Assembly (NCBI RefSeq): GCF_024586455.1
Contig: NC_065923.1
Coordinates: 42,456,370 to 42,520,369 of the forward strand
Direction of reading: 5' to 3'
Length of the DNA stretch: 64,000 nucleotides
DNA from: Bactrocera neohumeralis
Taxonomy: Eukaryota; Arthropoda; Insecta; Diptera; Tephritidae
Positions 35,723-46,089 of the stretch are shown piece after piece. The notes below the pieces were generated by a model. That model was not told the origin of the DNA and searched no databases. It saw only the letters and a program-made list of their open reading frames with translations. Position numbers and translations under genes: made by a program. Each line of letters begins with the position of its first letter. Within the stretch, counting starts at the first letter, position 1.

Positions 35723-36328
35723 GTTGCTCTGGGCATCAGTGGCATCACCTTTGGGGGTTCTCAATACGCATTTCAGCCTCTTTTTTTCGTTCTTCTGTCT
35801 ACAAATGCAAATGCGTCTCGCTTCCCTCTTCAACTCTCGGTATCGATATTGTCCCGCACGTGTAGTGGTCGATCGTAACGTTGCGAGGTAGGCAGCCTGT
35901 CCGCTCCACAGTTCCCTTATGCCGAGTTGTTGTCGACGTCGAACCTTCCTTGTGTTTGGTGGCGCGCGTTTTGGTGGCGCGCGTTTTGCTGCACAGAGGC
36001 GGGTGCGAATCTTGGCTGCAACAAGATAGTGGTCCGAGTCGATGTTAGGACCTCGGAGCGCACGCACATCTAAAACACTGGAGACGTGTCTTCCGTCTAT
36101 CACAACATGATCGATCTGGTTGGTAGTTTTTCGATCCGGAGACAGCCAGGTAGCTTGATGAATCTTCTTATGCTTGAATCTAGTACTACAGATAAGCATA
36201 TTTCGGGCCCCGGCGAAGTCAATCAGCCTCAACCAATTAGGGGATGTTTCGACGTGGAGGCCGAATTTACCGACCGTAGTGCCAAAGACACCTTCATTGC
36301 CCACCCTGGCGTTAAGGTCGCCAAGCAC
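35723..36328 (-). pseudogene. RTE endonuclease C-terminal part and linker
   Basis: Frame from 36328 to the frameshift near 35722. It starts LGDLNARVGNEGVFGTTVGK (the GDxN motif of AP-like endonucleases), then TTNQIDHVVI near 36110 and the terminal SDH motif (NIDSDHYLVAA) near 36030. The linker (RELKREARRI, CRQK) follows, with a deletion compared with copies A and E. The apparent Met at 36328 is an internal residue, not a start. It is separated from the upstream endonuclease by a frameshift and from the RT by another. Confidence 0.85.
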
Positions 36329-36419
36329 GATTTTGACATCGTGGCGGGGCAGCCTTCATAAGTGCGCTCCAAGCACTCATAAAAGGCATCTTTGGTCACA
36401 TCGTCCTTCTATTCCGTCG

Positions 36420-36816
36420 GGGCGTGGGCGCAAATCAGCGATATGTTGAAGAACCTGGCTTTGATGCGGATTGTGGCTAGACGTTCATTCACCGCAGTGA
36501 ATGATAGTACTCGGCGACGGAGTCTCTCTCCCACCACGAATCCTACACCAAACTTGCGCTCCTTTATATGGCCACTGTAGTAAATGTCACAAGGACCTAC
36601 TCGTCTCTGTCCTTGTCCCGTCCATCACATTTCTTGGATGGCGGTGATGTCAGCCTTTGTTTTTACGAGGACATCAACCAGCTGGGCAGCGGCACCTTCC
36701 CAATTAAGGGACCGGACATTCCAGGTACATGCCCTCAATTCGTAGTCCTTATTTCGTTTGCCATGGTCGTCATCAAAAGGGGGGTCTCTCATCCGAGGCT
36801 GGTTATAGCTCTTCAC
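36420..36816 (-). pseudogene. RTE endonuclease N-terminal part, with stops
   Basis: Frame 36816-36625 contains LRACTWNVRSLNW (metal-binding Asn) and KADITAIQEM (catalytic Glu region), then a TGA. The same frame continues with WTGQGQRRVGPCDIYYSGH (catalytic Tyr region) and CAHAPTE before a second stop near 36415. Normal endonuclease order is kept but translation would be interrupted twice. Confidence 0.85.
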
Positions 36817-36828
36817 TTGGGATGTTTT

Positions 36829-37069
36829 TTACGTGGCGGGTCCCAAACCCAGCGCACAACCCTTGTAGGGAATGTTTCGCCTTCTCACTTTAGCTCGCCT
36901 TCGAACGGATGTTTTTAGGCTACCCAGAGGATCTTGGTCAAAGGCCGGAAGTAGTGAGCTGCTTGAGCCATGTGTAAAGGAATCGTTTCTGGCCACTCCC
37001 AAGTGGATGGCGATCAGAGAACTTTCCTCACTTGCGTGAACTTCTACACATGACTCCATCCTCCATGTG
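36829..37069 (-). pseudogene. RTE element 5' leader or start of its ORF
   Basis: A minus-strand frame of 76 codons at 37059-36829, beginning MESCVEVHASEE and containing a basic run KTSVRRRAKVRRR, precedes the endonuclease. It may be a 5' leader or a short N-terminal extension. Copy A retains a related, rearranged version. Function unknown. Confidence 0.45.
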
Positions 37070-37079
37070 TGGGTATATC
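37070..37079. repeat. Target-site duplication, right copy
   Basis: TGGGTATATC, identical to 34047-34056. Removing the RTE element and one copy restores continuous LOA-like coding sequence on the minus strand. Confidence 0.9.
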
Positions 37080-37200
37080 CTCCTGGTAAATAAAACGAGT
37101 TCAGTTTTATCTGGACTGACGGCTAAGCCGCTTCTGGTCGCCCAGCTATCTACTGTATTGGGGTAGTTTGTGTTAACTTGTAAACGACATTTAGGAACAT
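37080..37200 (-). pseudogene. LOA/R1-like LINE relic iv, upstream part
   Basis: Minus translation gives TVDSWATRSGLAVSPDKTEL, then VLFTRRI leading into the target duplication. This is the segment that follows the YADD box in LOA-like LINEs (..GL.VNP.KTELVLFTRR). It joins the downstream part ending at 34046 once the RTE insertion is removed. Confidence 0.75.
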
Positions 37201-37890
37201 TAACTTTGAGATATAGCTCTTGGTATTTGACTAATCGACTAATCGGATTAAGCGGTTAGAGCATTACTCGAATAGTAAAATTTGGTTTGCGGATGGGCAT
37301 TTGCCCTCGACTATTCGATTAATTGCTCCTTTTTGTTCTATCCGGTTAACCATGCTTTGTGAACTATTCGAATTTAGTTAACTAATCTAAGATTTTTTGA
37401 AAGGATCTGCAACACGTTCTCGAATTCATAGCTTATGGGCCTTCTCGGTGTCACTTAGAGGAATGAGGGACTCCTTATTTAGGAGTATTAAGGCTTGCCG
37501 ATCTGGATCCTCAGTCTTAGCCAGCCTGATCACCCTCTAGCTGTAAGTGAACAGAGAAGGTTTGCAGTAAGGCAGTATCTCCTCAATTTCTTCAGGAGGG
37601 CATAGTGGTAGGTCGACTTTAGCCATCAGCCGATGGTTTAGAGAGTTTAGCTCTCTTCAAAATTTCCAACACCCTACTGACAGCTTCATATCAACTTACA
37701 CGGCCATGGTGCCGTGCGGTACTTTCGCACCTGGGTTGCGTCTCAGGATTTCTCTTGACCGTGAAGACTATACATATAGCCGCGACTATATTTTTTATAT
37801 ATTTTTTGAATATTATATCTTTCAAATGTTGGACAGGGCTGTGTTTTAGATGGTCCATCCGTTGAGTCCAATTTTCGATGACAAACAATA
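37201..37890. other. Unassigned, possible LINE ORF1 remnant and a hairpin
   Basis: An inverted pair, GAGCATTACTCGAATAG (37259-37275) and CTATTCGATTAATTGCTC (37311-37328), forms a hairpin. On the minus strand near 37440-37610 the translation PPEEIEEILPYCKPSLFTYS, then RLAKTEDPDRQALILLNKES is unusually protein-like. It could be an ORF1 remnant of the LOA-like LINE, but I cannot confirm that. The rest is unrecognised. Confidence 0.35.
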
Positions 37891-37892
37891 CT

Positions 37893-38262
37893 GAACAAAA
37901 ACAAGAAAAAACGTAAACCTCGGCTGCACCGAAGCTAATACACCCTTCAGAGGTGCTATAGTAAACCGATCTAAATATTTTTTCGGAGCTTATATTATTA
38001 CCTTAAGCAGTAACCCATGTCAAACACGTTAAAGCGACAGTTCTCCATGCAAGCCCTTGATTCCGATCGTTCGGTTTATATGGCAGCTATATGCTATAGT
38101 GAGCCGATCTGAATAATTTCATCCGATATTACATTGTTGCATATACTGACAGGCAGATCATTTATATACATATATACTTTATAGGGTATCCGACGCATCC
38201 TTCTGGGTGTTACAAACTTCATGGCAAACTTAATATATCCTGTTGAGAGTATAATAACATGA
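37893..38262 (+). repeat. DR1, forward copy, internally deleted
   Basis: 5' end AACAAGAAAAAACGTAAACC with hairpin CTCGGCTGCACCGAAG. One or two monomers follow (GGCAGCTATATGCTATAGTG near 38085), then GGTATCCGACGCATCC and the 3' end AACTTAATATATCCTG at about 38225-38245. Both terminal motifs are present; the middle is short. Confidence 0.8.
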
Positions 38263-41215
38263 CAGCTTGATTCACGCGTGATCTGTCTAAAAAAGGTTAT
38301 TTTTAAAAATACCTCTACTTGGATTAGCCGTTATTAGTAGTACGCAGTTACCTAACCTAAATACCTTCTACTAAACCATTTGAAGAATTACGTATATTAT
38401 TAAAATTATCGCTCAGTTGCACTATCTATAAAATGTATCAATCGTCAACACACTGTTAATTGAAATCTTCTTGCTTTTTGTTGGCACTTCAAACCTGCAC
38501 TATACCTTCGTAAAACTGCAAGAAGAAATTAAAATGCACTTCTCGTTGCCACAAGATACGAACTCCAACAAAAGTAAACTTTCTTTCACTGCCTTTCACA
38601 GTTCGCCAAAACAATGCCCAAAGCAATAGTCATAGGTCATTCCTATTCCAAACTTATGGCACTAGCAACTGAAATATATGTATTTGTACAAGGTAGTTCT
38701 TGCGTTTCTTTATGAACTCTAATTCAAAATATGCAAGTTTTTCTAAAAATATCGTTGAATTTTTGCATTACGAATTCAAATATCAGTGTTTAATTTTCTT
38801 AGTCGATTCTCAGTAACTTAGTTTTCTAAAATATAGGAAATTGTAACATCTGAAAATAAAGTTCGGCCAGCCTTTCATTTTAATTTCCGACGATCAAAAT
38901 CCCTTATCATGTACGTAACTTTAGATCTTTTACCGGAATGGAATTTTTGTCACAAAATTTCAAAAGTTAAAAATTGAGCTACTGGACCTTTCCTAATATT
39001 CTTCAGTGCATTAGGCTTTTTGACAATTATTTTCGGATTTTCCATTCCCAGATGTAAGTGTTTTACCTGTCCTTTAATTACATACATTTTAAGTAACTGC
39101 AAATTAGTACTTGATATATATTTTTAGTTGCGGAATCGGTATTGCATTACCATATGTATCGATATTTTCGTTTCGCGAAGAAATTACACCGATTTCCAGG
39201 AGGTTTATGCATCACCCTTTTCAAGTCAAGAAACTCTACGCCGTTGATATTCGAAACCAAACTGCATCAGCGATTGGTAAATCACAAAATGTCAACAACT
39301 TTTTAGCACACGAGTTGAGTAGGAGTTTTCATTATTGCTGCTGCCGTAGGAATACATCGCGCAGATGTGAGCAAACTTTTTGAAGCAACTCTGCAAACTG
39401 ACCACCTATGCCAAGCGGCAGCTGAATCGGCGAATCTGGAGAATACCAGTGTGAAAACAGTGCAAAAAATTTAATTTTCCGTGAAAATAGTTGAAGTACA
39501 ACTCTTCCTCCTTATTGGAACTGAAAGACAATATGCGCCAGCACAAGTGTAAATGAATGAACTCTAGGGAAGTCAATAAAACACAAGAAAGCGCTGAGAT
39601 TCTCCAAGCAACGAACTAACAGCAACAAAAAGAAAAACTAGAAAAAATAATATCTGGCAAAACTTTACCCTTTGCAGCAACAAATGCCCAGCTGTCGATA
39701 GCTTCAGCAAAGATAAGCGCTGCCAAGTATAACTTAAGTTATTCTATACAGCGCAAATTGCTGAAAATCGAGTAAATTGCAAAAAAAGATGTCGAGCAAA
39801 GCAATTCCATTATGGTTTGTACAAATTTCTACAAATTATCAGCAGCACCGCAAGCCACAGCAAATTGAAGGTATGGCGGACACGGCCTTTCCGATAGTGT
39901 GTGTATAATTTTGTAAGTTATAAGACTTGGTGCTGCCAACTCAGCGATAAGGTGCTAAAATATTATTATTTTAGAGTTAAGGGTATAGGTGTGAGGGGTG
40001 TGTAAATTTTTAGGAAGGCCAGAAGCTTACAATTGCCAACCGGGACCTAATCGAAGCAGTTTATTTGTGTCTGCGAGTGCTCTGTCGCATGCGATTGTGC
40101 CAGTAATGTGTGACGAAGGTGTTCAAGTAGTTAAACCCTTGTAACATGGTAGCTAAAAATTCACTATCTTAAGTCCTCGAATGCTTTATTTTACGAGTTC
40201 GTACATAAGTGCATATTTCTATCTAAGTCTGAGTGTGTGTGTGTGTGTGTGTAGCCGTAAAGTCATGATAAATTTTTAATAAACCTTCAGCTTCCCAACG
40301 GATTCTTAAGTGTCCTTTCGCAGTGCTCTCAAAGCACAAGAATATATGACCGCGGAAGTGGTAGGCAGCTGTGTTGACACTTGCAATGATAGCATAGAAT
40401 CGTAAATCAGTTGCTGCAGTGGCGGTGTTGGCTGCAGATGGCAGTTGAGAAATTGAATTCGTTGCAAATATGCAGTGCAACTTAAGTGCTCCAAGCGCGT
40501 TGCATACATACATATGTATATACATGATGGCACAACATCTATAAATGTGCGCAGTTTGTTTGTGGCACACTCAATAAAATTCTAAGCGTAAATTTTTTTC
40601 TTATTTCTTGAAGCATTTCATTTGCCTGCAGAAATTGCGGCACTAACACAAAGTTATGTACATACAAACAGTTGGCTCTCTGTGGAAAGGCTACTAAAAC
40701 TGAATCCAGATGCTTTGTGGGATCTTAGACCGAACATTCAAAAAAATCTTGCTTAGAAGTTTCTGAGCTATTGAAAAATTGATTTATCAGTTATAGCATT
40801 TTAATGGAGAAAAAGTTTAGTATTATAGTAAGAAAAGAATTTCTCTTGTTAGTCAGTTTTGTTACCCAAAAGCCTGTTGACCGCTATCCAAGCTCCTGGG
40901 CTATGCGAAATTTCTGTGGAAAGTCTAAACAATGAAGAAAATTTACCATACGCTAAATAAATGAAAACGATGAGAGATTTAAATAAGGTTACGATTTGTT
41001 TATCCATCTTCGGATGTGACTTTTCTCTGTTGTCAGACCTTAAGAGAATTCTCGCTGGAAATTTAGTGACAATGGAGAGTTATGTCCAAGGTTGAGGTTT
41101 ATTGTCAAAAAAAAGTGTAAGGGTTCTTCGAAAATTATATCAGCAAGTTGATATTTTCATACAATACAGATAAGCCTTCCTGAAAAATGGTTTTCTGTAA
41201 CGGTAACGGTACAAA
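38263..41215. other. Intergenic, no confident gene
   Basis: About 3 kb with no recognised transposon. 39430-39870 reads like fly 5'-untranslated sequence (A-rich, AACAGCAACAAAAAG), followed by a short ATG frame at 39789 and a possible splice donor at 39871. A GT microsatellite is at 40233-40252. Frame 40223-40570 (minus) partly translates that microsatellite. Confidence 0.4.
40233..40252. repeat. (GT)n microsatellite
   Basis: Ten uninterrupted GT units. Confidence 0.95.
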
Positions 41216-41216
41216 T

Positions 41217-41290
41217 TTTTCAAAAACAAGAAAAAATGTTAACTTCGATTGCGCTGAAGCTACATCGTCTACCGTATGCGATGAAGTAAT
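41217..41290 (+). repeat. DR1, 5' part of a split copy
   Basis: AAAAACAAGAAAAAATGTTA, then a degenerate 5' hairpin (CTTCGATTGCGCTGAAGC). The matching 3' part is at 41905-42042, with a Tc3-type relic between them. Confidence 0.65.
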
Positions 41291-41299
41291 TTTGACAGC

Positions 41300-41880
41300 T
41301 CGTGGGCCATGTTTTCTTTTTACGAATTTGTGCCAAATTTTGGCATAACGCTTAAATATTGTCTAAGATTATTACGTCAATTCACGCTCGGAAAAAACTT
41401 TGGAAAAAAGGTTCTTCGAAAAATCATCTTCTCAGATGAGGACCATCAACTGGCATCAACAAACAAAACTGTCGCTCTTGTGGTAAGTCAAACCCTCGTG
41501 TGGTATTGTGATATAGTGGCATCATCGGTCCAGATCCGGTCGGTTATAACACGAATATGATGAAATTGACACTGACGATCTCTATTTTCAAAAAGGCGAT
41601 GCGCTACCTCCAGTTTCACATTCAAACATGGACACATTGCGTGCAAAGTTTAGCGACACGTTAATTTCAAGAAATGTCCCAGTCAAATGCCCGCCAAGAT
41701 AAATTATTATTTTTTTTTGGTATGCTAAATCAAGGGTTTACGCCCATCAAACAGCTATGCTCGAGAAGCTTAAAAACAACATTCAACGCACCATAGTCGA
41801 ATTTCTTGCCGAAATGCTACACCACCGGGTCAACGAAAATTGACGTAAACCAGTGGAGATGTACAAACGGACATTTTTTT
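41300..41880 (+). pseudogene. Tc3-type transposase relic inside DR1
   Basis: Translation gives KIIFSDEDHQLASTNKTVAL near 41420 (first catalytic Asp region, SDEAHF). Degraded TVWCG and GIIGP segments follow, then TDDLYFQKGDALPPVSHSN near 41565 (usual DDFWFQQDGATSHT, so the second Asp survives in shifted sequence). Next come SDTLISRNVPVKCPPR, KSRVYAHQ, LKNNIQRTIVEFLAEMLH and RVNENWR near 41770-41845. Almost the full catalytic domain is represented, but with stops and frameshifts. TIRs were not identified. Confidence 0.75.
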
Positions 41881-41904
41881 CATATTCAAAATTAATTTTA
41901 GGGA

Positions 41905-42042
41905 CACTTGTGACTCTTGAGAGAAGGACTAGTTCGGGCATATACAGACGGACTTGGCTAAATTGACTCAGCTTCCGACATTTACTTTTAGGTGTCATAA
42001 ATTTCGTGAAAAATTTAACATACCCTGTTCAGGGTATAGAAA
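41905..42042 (+). repeat. DR1, 3' part of a split copy
   Basis: Contains GGACTAGTTCGGGCATATAC, AGACGGACTTGGCTAAATTG, and the 3' hairpin TACCCTGTTCAGGGTATAG at about 42020-42040. Confidence 0.75.
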
Positions 42043-42410
42043 TGTAAGTGTAAGTTACTCGCGATGGACTTAACCTGAGAGGGCAATATAAAAGTTATTT
42101 TCACATCTTTGGTTGACAATCCTTTACAATTTTGAATTGATTTGACTAACCATATGACAGATGGCTGAAAAGGGACTTTCGATTATTAGTTCGAGGCAAA
42201 TTATACGATACACATAAAAAACAATTACTGTGTAAACGGATATAAAAAATGATGATTATTGAAACAGAAGGAGGCACAAAGACAGCGGATTTGATGGAAT
42301 GATGAATTTCTGGCATATAATTGTATGGCTTTTAGGTTGCTTTATACTAAAGAAGTTCAAATATCGCTTTTATAATGGTTAATTTTATATGTAAGATAGT
42401 TCAGCTGGTT
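42043..42410. other. Intergenic, no gene recognised
   Basis: AT-rich, nothing identified. Confidence 0.5.
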
Positions 42411-43602
42411 GACAGGGTAATGTCCGAAAATTCTACGAAAAGATGCCGCGACTAACAGGAGGTTTCAAGACCGGAACATACTCTTCTAGAACCGTCGAGG
42501 TGATCTAGTAACCGATGCCCAGAGCTTACTAAATGAAGAGAATACTTCTCCAGCCCTCTGAATGGTACTGACAGCTGAACACCATGAGATGGTGAACCCG
42601 ATTCCCCAATCGATGACGATGGAGCGGACGTTCCCCTGTCCGACCGAAAGAGTTCGAAAAGCGATTACCCGCCTGAAGAACAAAAAAGTGGCGGGGGCCG
42701 ATAGATTGCCAGCCGAGCTATTCAAGCACGGATCGAAGAACTGATAAGGAGCATGCATCAGCTTCTTTGTAAAATATGATCGGAAGAAAGAACGTCCAAC
42801 GATTGGAACTTAAGTGCGTATTGTGTGAAAGATTAAAGCCCACCGTAAAAAACTGATTGGACCTTATCAGTGTGGTTTTAAACTTTGAAAATTAACAACT
42901 GACCAGATTTCCACCATGCGCTAAACTTGGAAAAGACCCTTCAAAAGGGGTTGACATACACCATCTCTTCGTAGATTTCAAAGCTGCTTTCGACAGCATG
43001 AAAAGAAGCAGCTTTTATGCCACGATGTCTGAATTTGGCATCCCCCCAAAACTAATACTACTGTGTAAACTGACGTTGAGCAATACCAAAAGCTCAACAT
43101 CCACGTCGTTAGTTCTGCTTTCTGCAGACTGGATAAGGACGCGAAGCAAATGGCTCCGGTAAAACTTTTGCCAACAGTTGTTACTTCACGACGAACAAAG
43201 AGCATGCTCTATAAGTCACTCATTATTCCCGTCCTGCTATATGATGCAGAGGCATGAACGAGGACAACATCTGATGAGTCAACGTTACGAGTTTTCGAGA
43301 AAAAGGTTAGGCAGAAGATTTATGATCATCTACGCAGTGGCAGTAGCTACGCTAGCTAGGTCATGTCGTCCGAATGGATGAAAACGCTCCAGCTCTGAAA
43401 GTATTCGACGCAGTAACCGCCGGGGGAAGCAGAGGAAGAGGAAGACTTCCACTACGTTGGAGAGATCGGATGGAGAAGGACCCGACTACACTTGGAATCT
43501 TCAATTGGCGCCAAACAGCAAAGAGGAAGAGTGACTGGCGCGCTGTTATAAACTTGGCTATAACCGCGTAATCGGTATCCACGTCGATAAAGAAGAAGAA
43601 TT
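42411..43602 (+). pseudogene. RTE-clade LINE copy E, truncated and deleted
   Basis: Plus-strand copy starting in the linker (GTCCGAAAATTCTACG, like copy A at 10690). Translation: ERVRKAITRLKNKKVAGADR near 42645, LPAELFKHGS, then HHLFVDFKAAFDSMKRSSFY near 42960-43020 (motif A), SEFGIPPKLILLCKLTLSNT. The GDSL and YADD boxes are lost by deletion near 43100. It resumes with a degenerate SLIIPVLLY segment near 43205, then MDENAPALKVFDAVTAGGSR and PLRWRDRMEKDP to NLAITA at 43570. The tail AAAGAAGAAGAA ends near 43602, matching the family 3' end. Confidence 0.87.
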
Positions 43603-45660
43603 TCAGAAAATAAAATTGAATAAATTTCGCGAAAAATAAATTTACGTCCAACTTTAATTTTTTCTTATATAAAATATTCCTTAAGAAAGTTTCTGGATTT
43701 TAAAAGCCAAGCATAAAATTTATTGGCGCTTACGATTTCCCCATCGTCTCGACTCTATTTACACGTACTTCGCATTCAACGGTTAAATGGTGCGTATAAT
43801 TAGATTTCCAAATTTAGTACAAACGGTTCAGGAATTTGTGTTGTCTGTATTGCAATACAGCGCGCCATTTCGTAAATGCAAAATAATCTCATTTGCCGTT
43901 CAATTGTTGCGTGATAACGAAAAAGTTCGATAAAATACCGTTACTTTATTGGGATGCAGATTACTCTGGTCTGAGGTTTAGCACTGTTGCTTATACTTCC
44001 TAGAACCAGACCAAAGAAAAAGAAAAAGTATTTGAATATTTATTGTTTCTATCGATTCTCATTTTAAACTGTTACTCCAGCATGCCCTTCGTGTGATTTC
44101 TTTTCTTTTCATTTAATTATTCATGTCCGCCGAAGTTTGGTTTCTAATTTGAAAATGACGCTTTTGCAGCAGCAGCATTACCAGCGTTAATTTCCTGCAA
44201 TAAAGCAGCAGTCACGTTTGTCAAATAAATATCCACCCTGCTTGCACCAACAAACTCAAGAAGCCCGAAAATAACAGAGTGTGGCAATTTTCGAAAGTCA
44301 ACACGAAATTCAAGAAAGTGTCAAAAAGTTAATGAACAGAAATAAACTGCCGCCATTTTGACGGTTGCGTTGACAGGCCAAGGAGCAGCAGAATGCCAAC
44401 AATCAACAATCAGCAGACAATAGCTGGTGCAGAAGCTGTAACAACAATAACTGAAATCAACTCTTTCTTAGTTACACATACACACACATACAGGACAACA
44501 ACTATAGTATAGAGTGAAAAAGTGGATAGATTTCGTATACAGCCAATTTTGATGTAATTGTTGGCTGTGTGCAGTTAGAAATGCTTAAGTTTCTACTACG
44601 TCAACGCCAAGTTGGTGAGTGTATATATGTAAGCTGTTGTATACCTAGAAGCAAGCACATACAACGTTTAGTTGTGAATTTTCATCAGGCGCCAAGATTT
44701 TGCTGCTAAGATGATAACTGTAAAGTCTTAAGTATATATGTGTGTGTTTGCTCATTAATTATGCCAAGGAAATTGTTCGCAAGAAATTAATGAATTAGCA
44801 ATAAGGCGTTAATCCTTGCGATTTCGGTGGCAGAGTAGGCTCATAAATCTTCATCTCTTGACATGTTGCTTTTTGTTGTTATGATAATTGTGTTTGAGTT
44901 TATAATTGATATATAGTATTATATATACATATATGTATATATGCACTGTTTGTTGATGAGCGTACGCATTCTTACATCTTGTAGTATAACAGTTTTTCAT
45001 CAAACTGTTGTTTTTAAAACATGTAATTAAACGGCAGGCCACAATCTCCACAAGGTGCTCTGTCTGCTTTACTTTTCAACGTTTTCAATGGCTGTTTGAA
45101 ACAAGGTTTGTTCCATAGCAGGAACTCCACCAATATACAGGTATGGTGTAACACAACATTAGTAGGAGATATTGTGGATGATATTTAGTTTAATGGAATT
45201 TACCAGAAAAATTATGCAAATTGGGTTGGGAATAAGCTTTAAATTTAATAAACTTTAAAAAAAAATACAAAATTAAGTTATATGGTAATATCAAAAAAAT
45301 GCCACAATTAACCTTGAGAATTCACCTTTTTCAGAAATTTCAAAAACATTTGAAATTTATCCTTTGCATTTTTCCCAGAAATAATTTGTAAACAAAAGGA
45401 AAGACACACTCAAAAGAAAAATAGTTCATGAAACATTAGAACATTACGCCTTGCGCAAATGATTATCTTATGATAACAAATGCCCACATACAGTCTTGGC
45501 AATTGGCAATAGCAATTTTGACAGTTCGCAGACAACATTTCCTGTCGAGATTCCCCGTTACGAAAGACAGAATTAGTTATATGGTAGATATCAAAACAAC
45601 GCACATAGCATTGAGAACGTAAGATAGGCTTGAGACTTTCGTCAGAGAAAAAGAGACTTG
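43603..45660. other. Intergenic, possible host 5'UTR near 44.2-44.6 kb
   Basis: No transposon recognised. 44160-44580 has CAG/CAA-rich, A-rich sequence typical of fly 5'-untranslated regions. The remainder is AT-rich with short frames lacking motifs. Confidence 0.4.
44581..44614 (+). CDS. Possible first coding exon of a host gene (speculative)
   Basis: ATG at 44581 opens 11 codons (MLKFLLRQRQV) ending in phase 1 at 44614, directly before GTGAGTG, a strong splice-donor sequence. The upstream 400 bp looks like fly leader sequence and shows no transposon match. The intron would continue downstream, and no second exon was recognised in the window. A short frame next to a donor also occurs by chance, so this is a hint only. 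Confidence 0.22.
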
Positions 45661-45666
45661 ACGTAA

Positions 45667-45898
45667 GACTGAGTTGCTGAGAATTGTATTTCTTTTCCGT
45701 TTCATTTTTAATAATGAAATCATTAGAACATTGAACAAGTTCCTACACCAACTAAAAACATTTCGATATTTCAGACTCTCAGTGCACAAACTAAAAGATA
45801 CTCAGAGACCCCGTACTGGGGACTGAGTTGCTGAGAATTGTATTTCTTTTCCGTTTTCGATTTTTAAATTGATATATCTTAATGAACATTGAACAAGT
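45667..45898. repeat. Direct duplication, 154-bp offset
   Basis: GACTGAGTTGCTGAGAATTG at 45667 recurs at 45821. Both copies continue through TATTTCTTTTCCGTTT and end at CATTGAACAAGT (45728-45740 and 45885-45898). The unit is partial and diverged. Confidence 0.8.
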
Positions 45899-46089
45899 GC
45901 TCGTGACACCTCGAAGTGCTCATATTTCTTATGCGTTATTCGAAAAATAGGTTGAGACGAAAGTTCAAATTTTGAAAGATGGTCTCAGTTTTATATTTCA
46001 TACATACATTTCATGGTTGGGTTTCACACTACGTTTACTTTAGTGGATAATATGTTCAATGGGGAACCATAACTAATGATTTTTTTGTG

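Larger units (their letters stand above)
34057..37069 (-). mobile_element. RTE-clade non-LTR retrotransposon, near full length (copy D)
   Basis: A 3013-bp element bounded by a perfect 10-bp target duplication. On the minus strand it runs from a short 5' region (CACATGGAGGATGGAGTC) through an AP-endonuclease and an RT to a 3' end AATTAATAAGAAGAA. Defects: a stop after the endonuclease QEM motif near 36622 (TGA, compatible with a mutated CGA), a second stop near 36415 after APTE, a frameshift near 36330, a deletion in the linker near 35770-35800 relative to copies A and E, and a one-base frameshift near 35722. The RT frame itself is open. The single-ORF, roughly 3-kb layout and the WLGHVVRM C-terminus fit the RTE clade. 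Copies A, B, C and E are relatives. Confidence 0.93.

Noticed and set aside
34912..36918. Plus-strand frames opposite the RTE element (for example 35491-35865 and 36568-36918)
   Set aside because: Antisense shadows of the reverse-strand endonuclease and RT.
40223..40570. 115-codon minus frame as a gene
   Set aside because: Its C-terminus is the GT microsatellite read as Thr-His repeats, and another frame overlaps; no domain.
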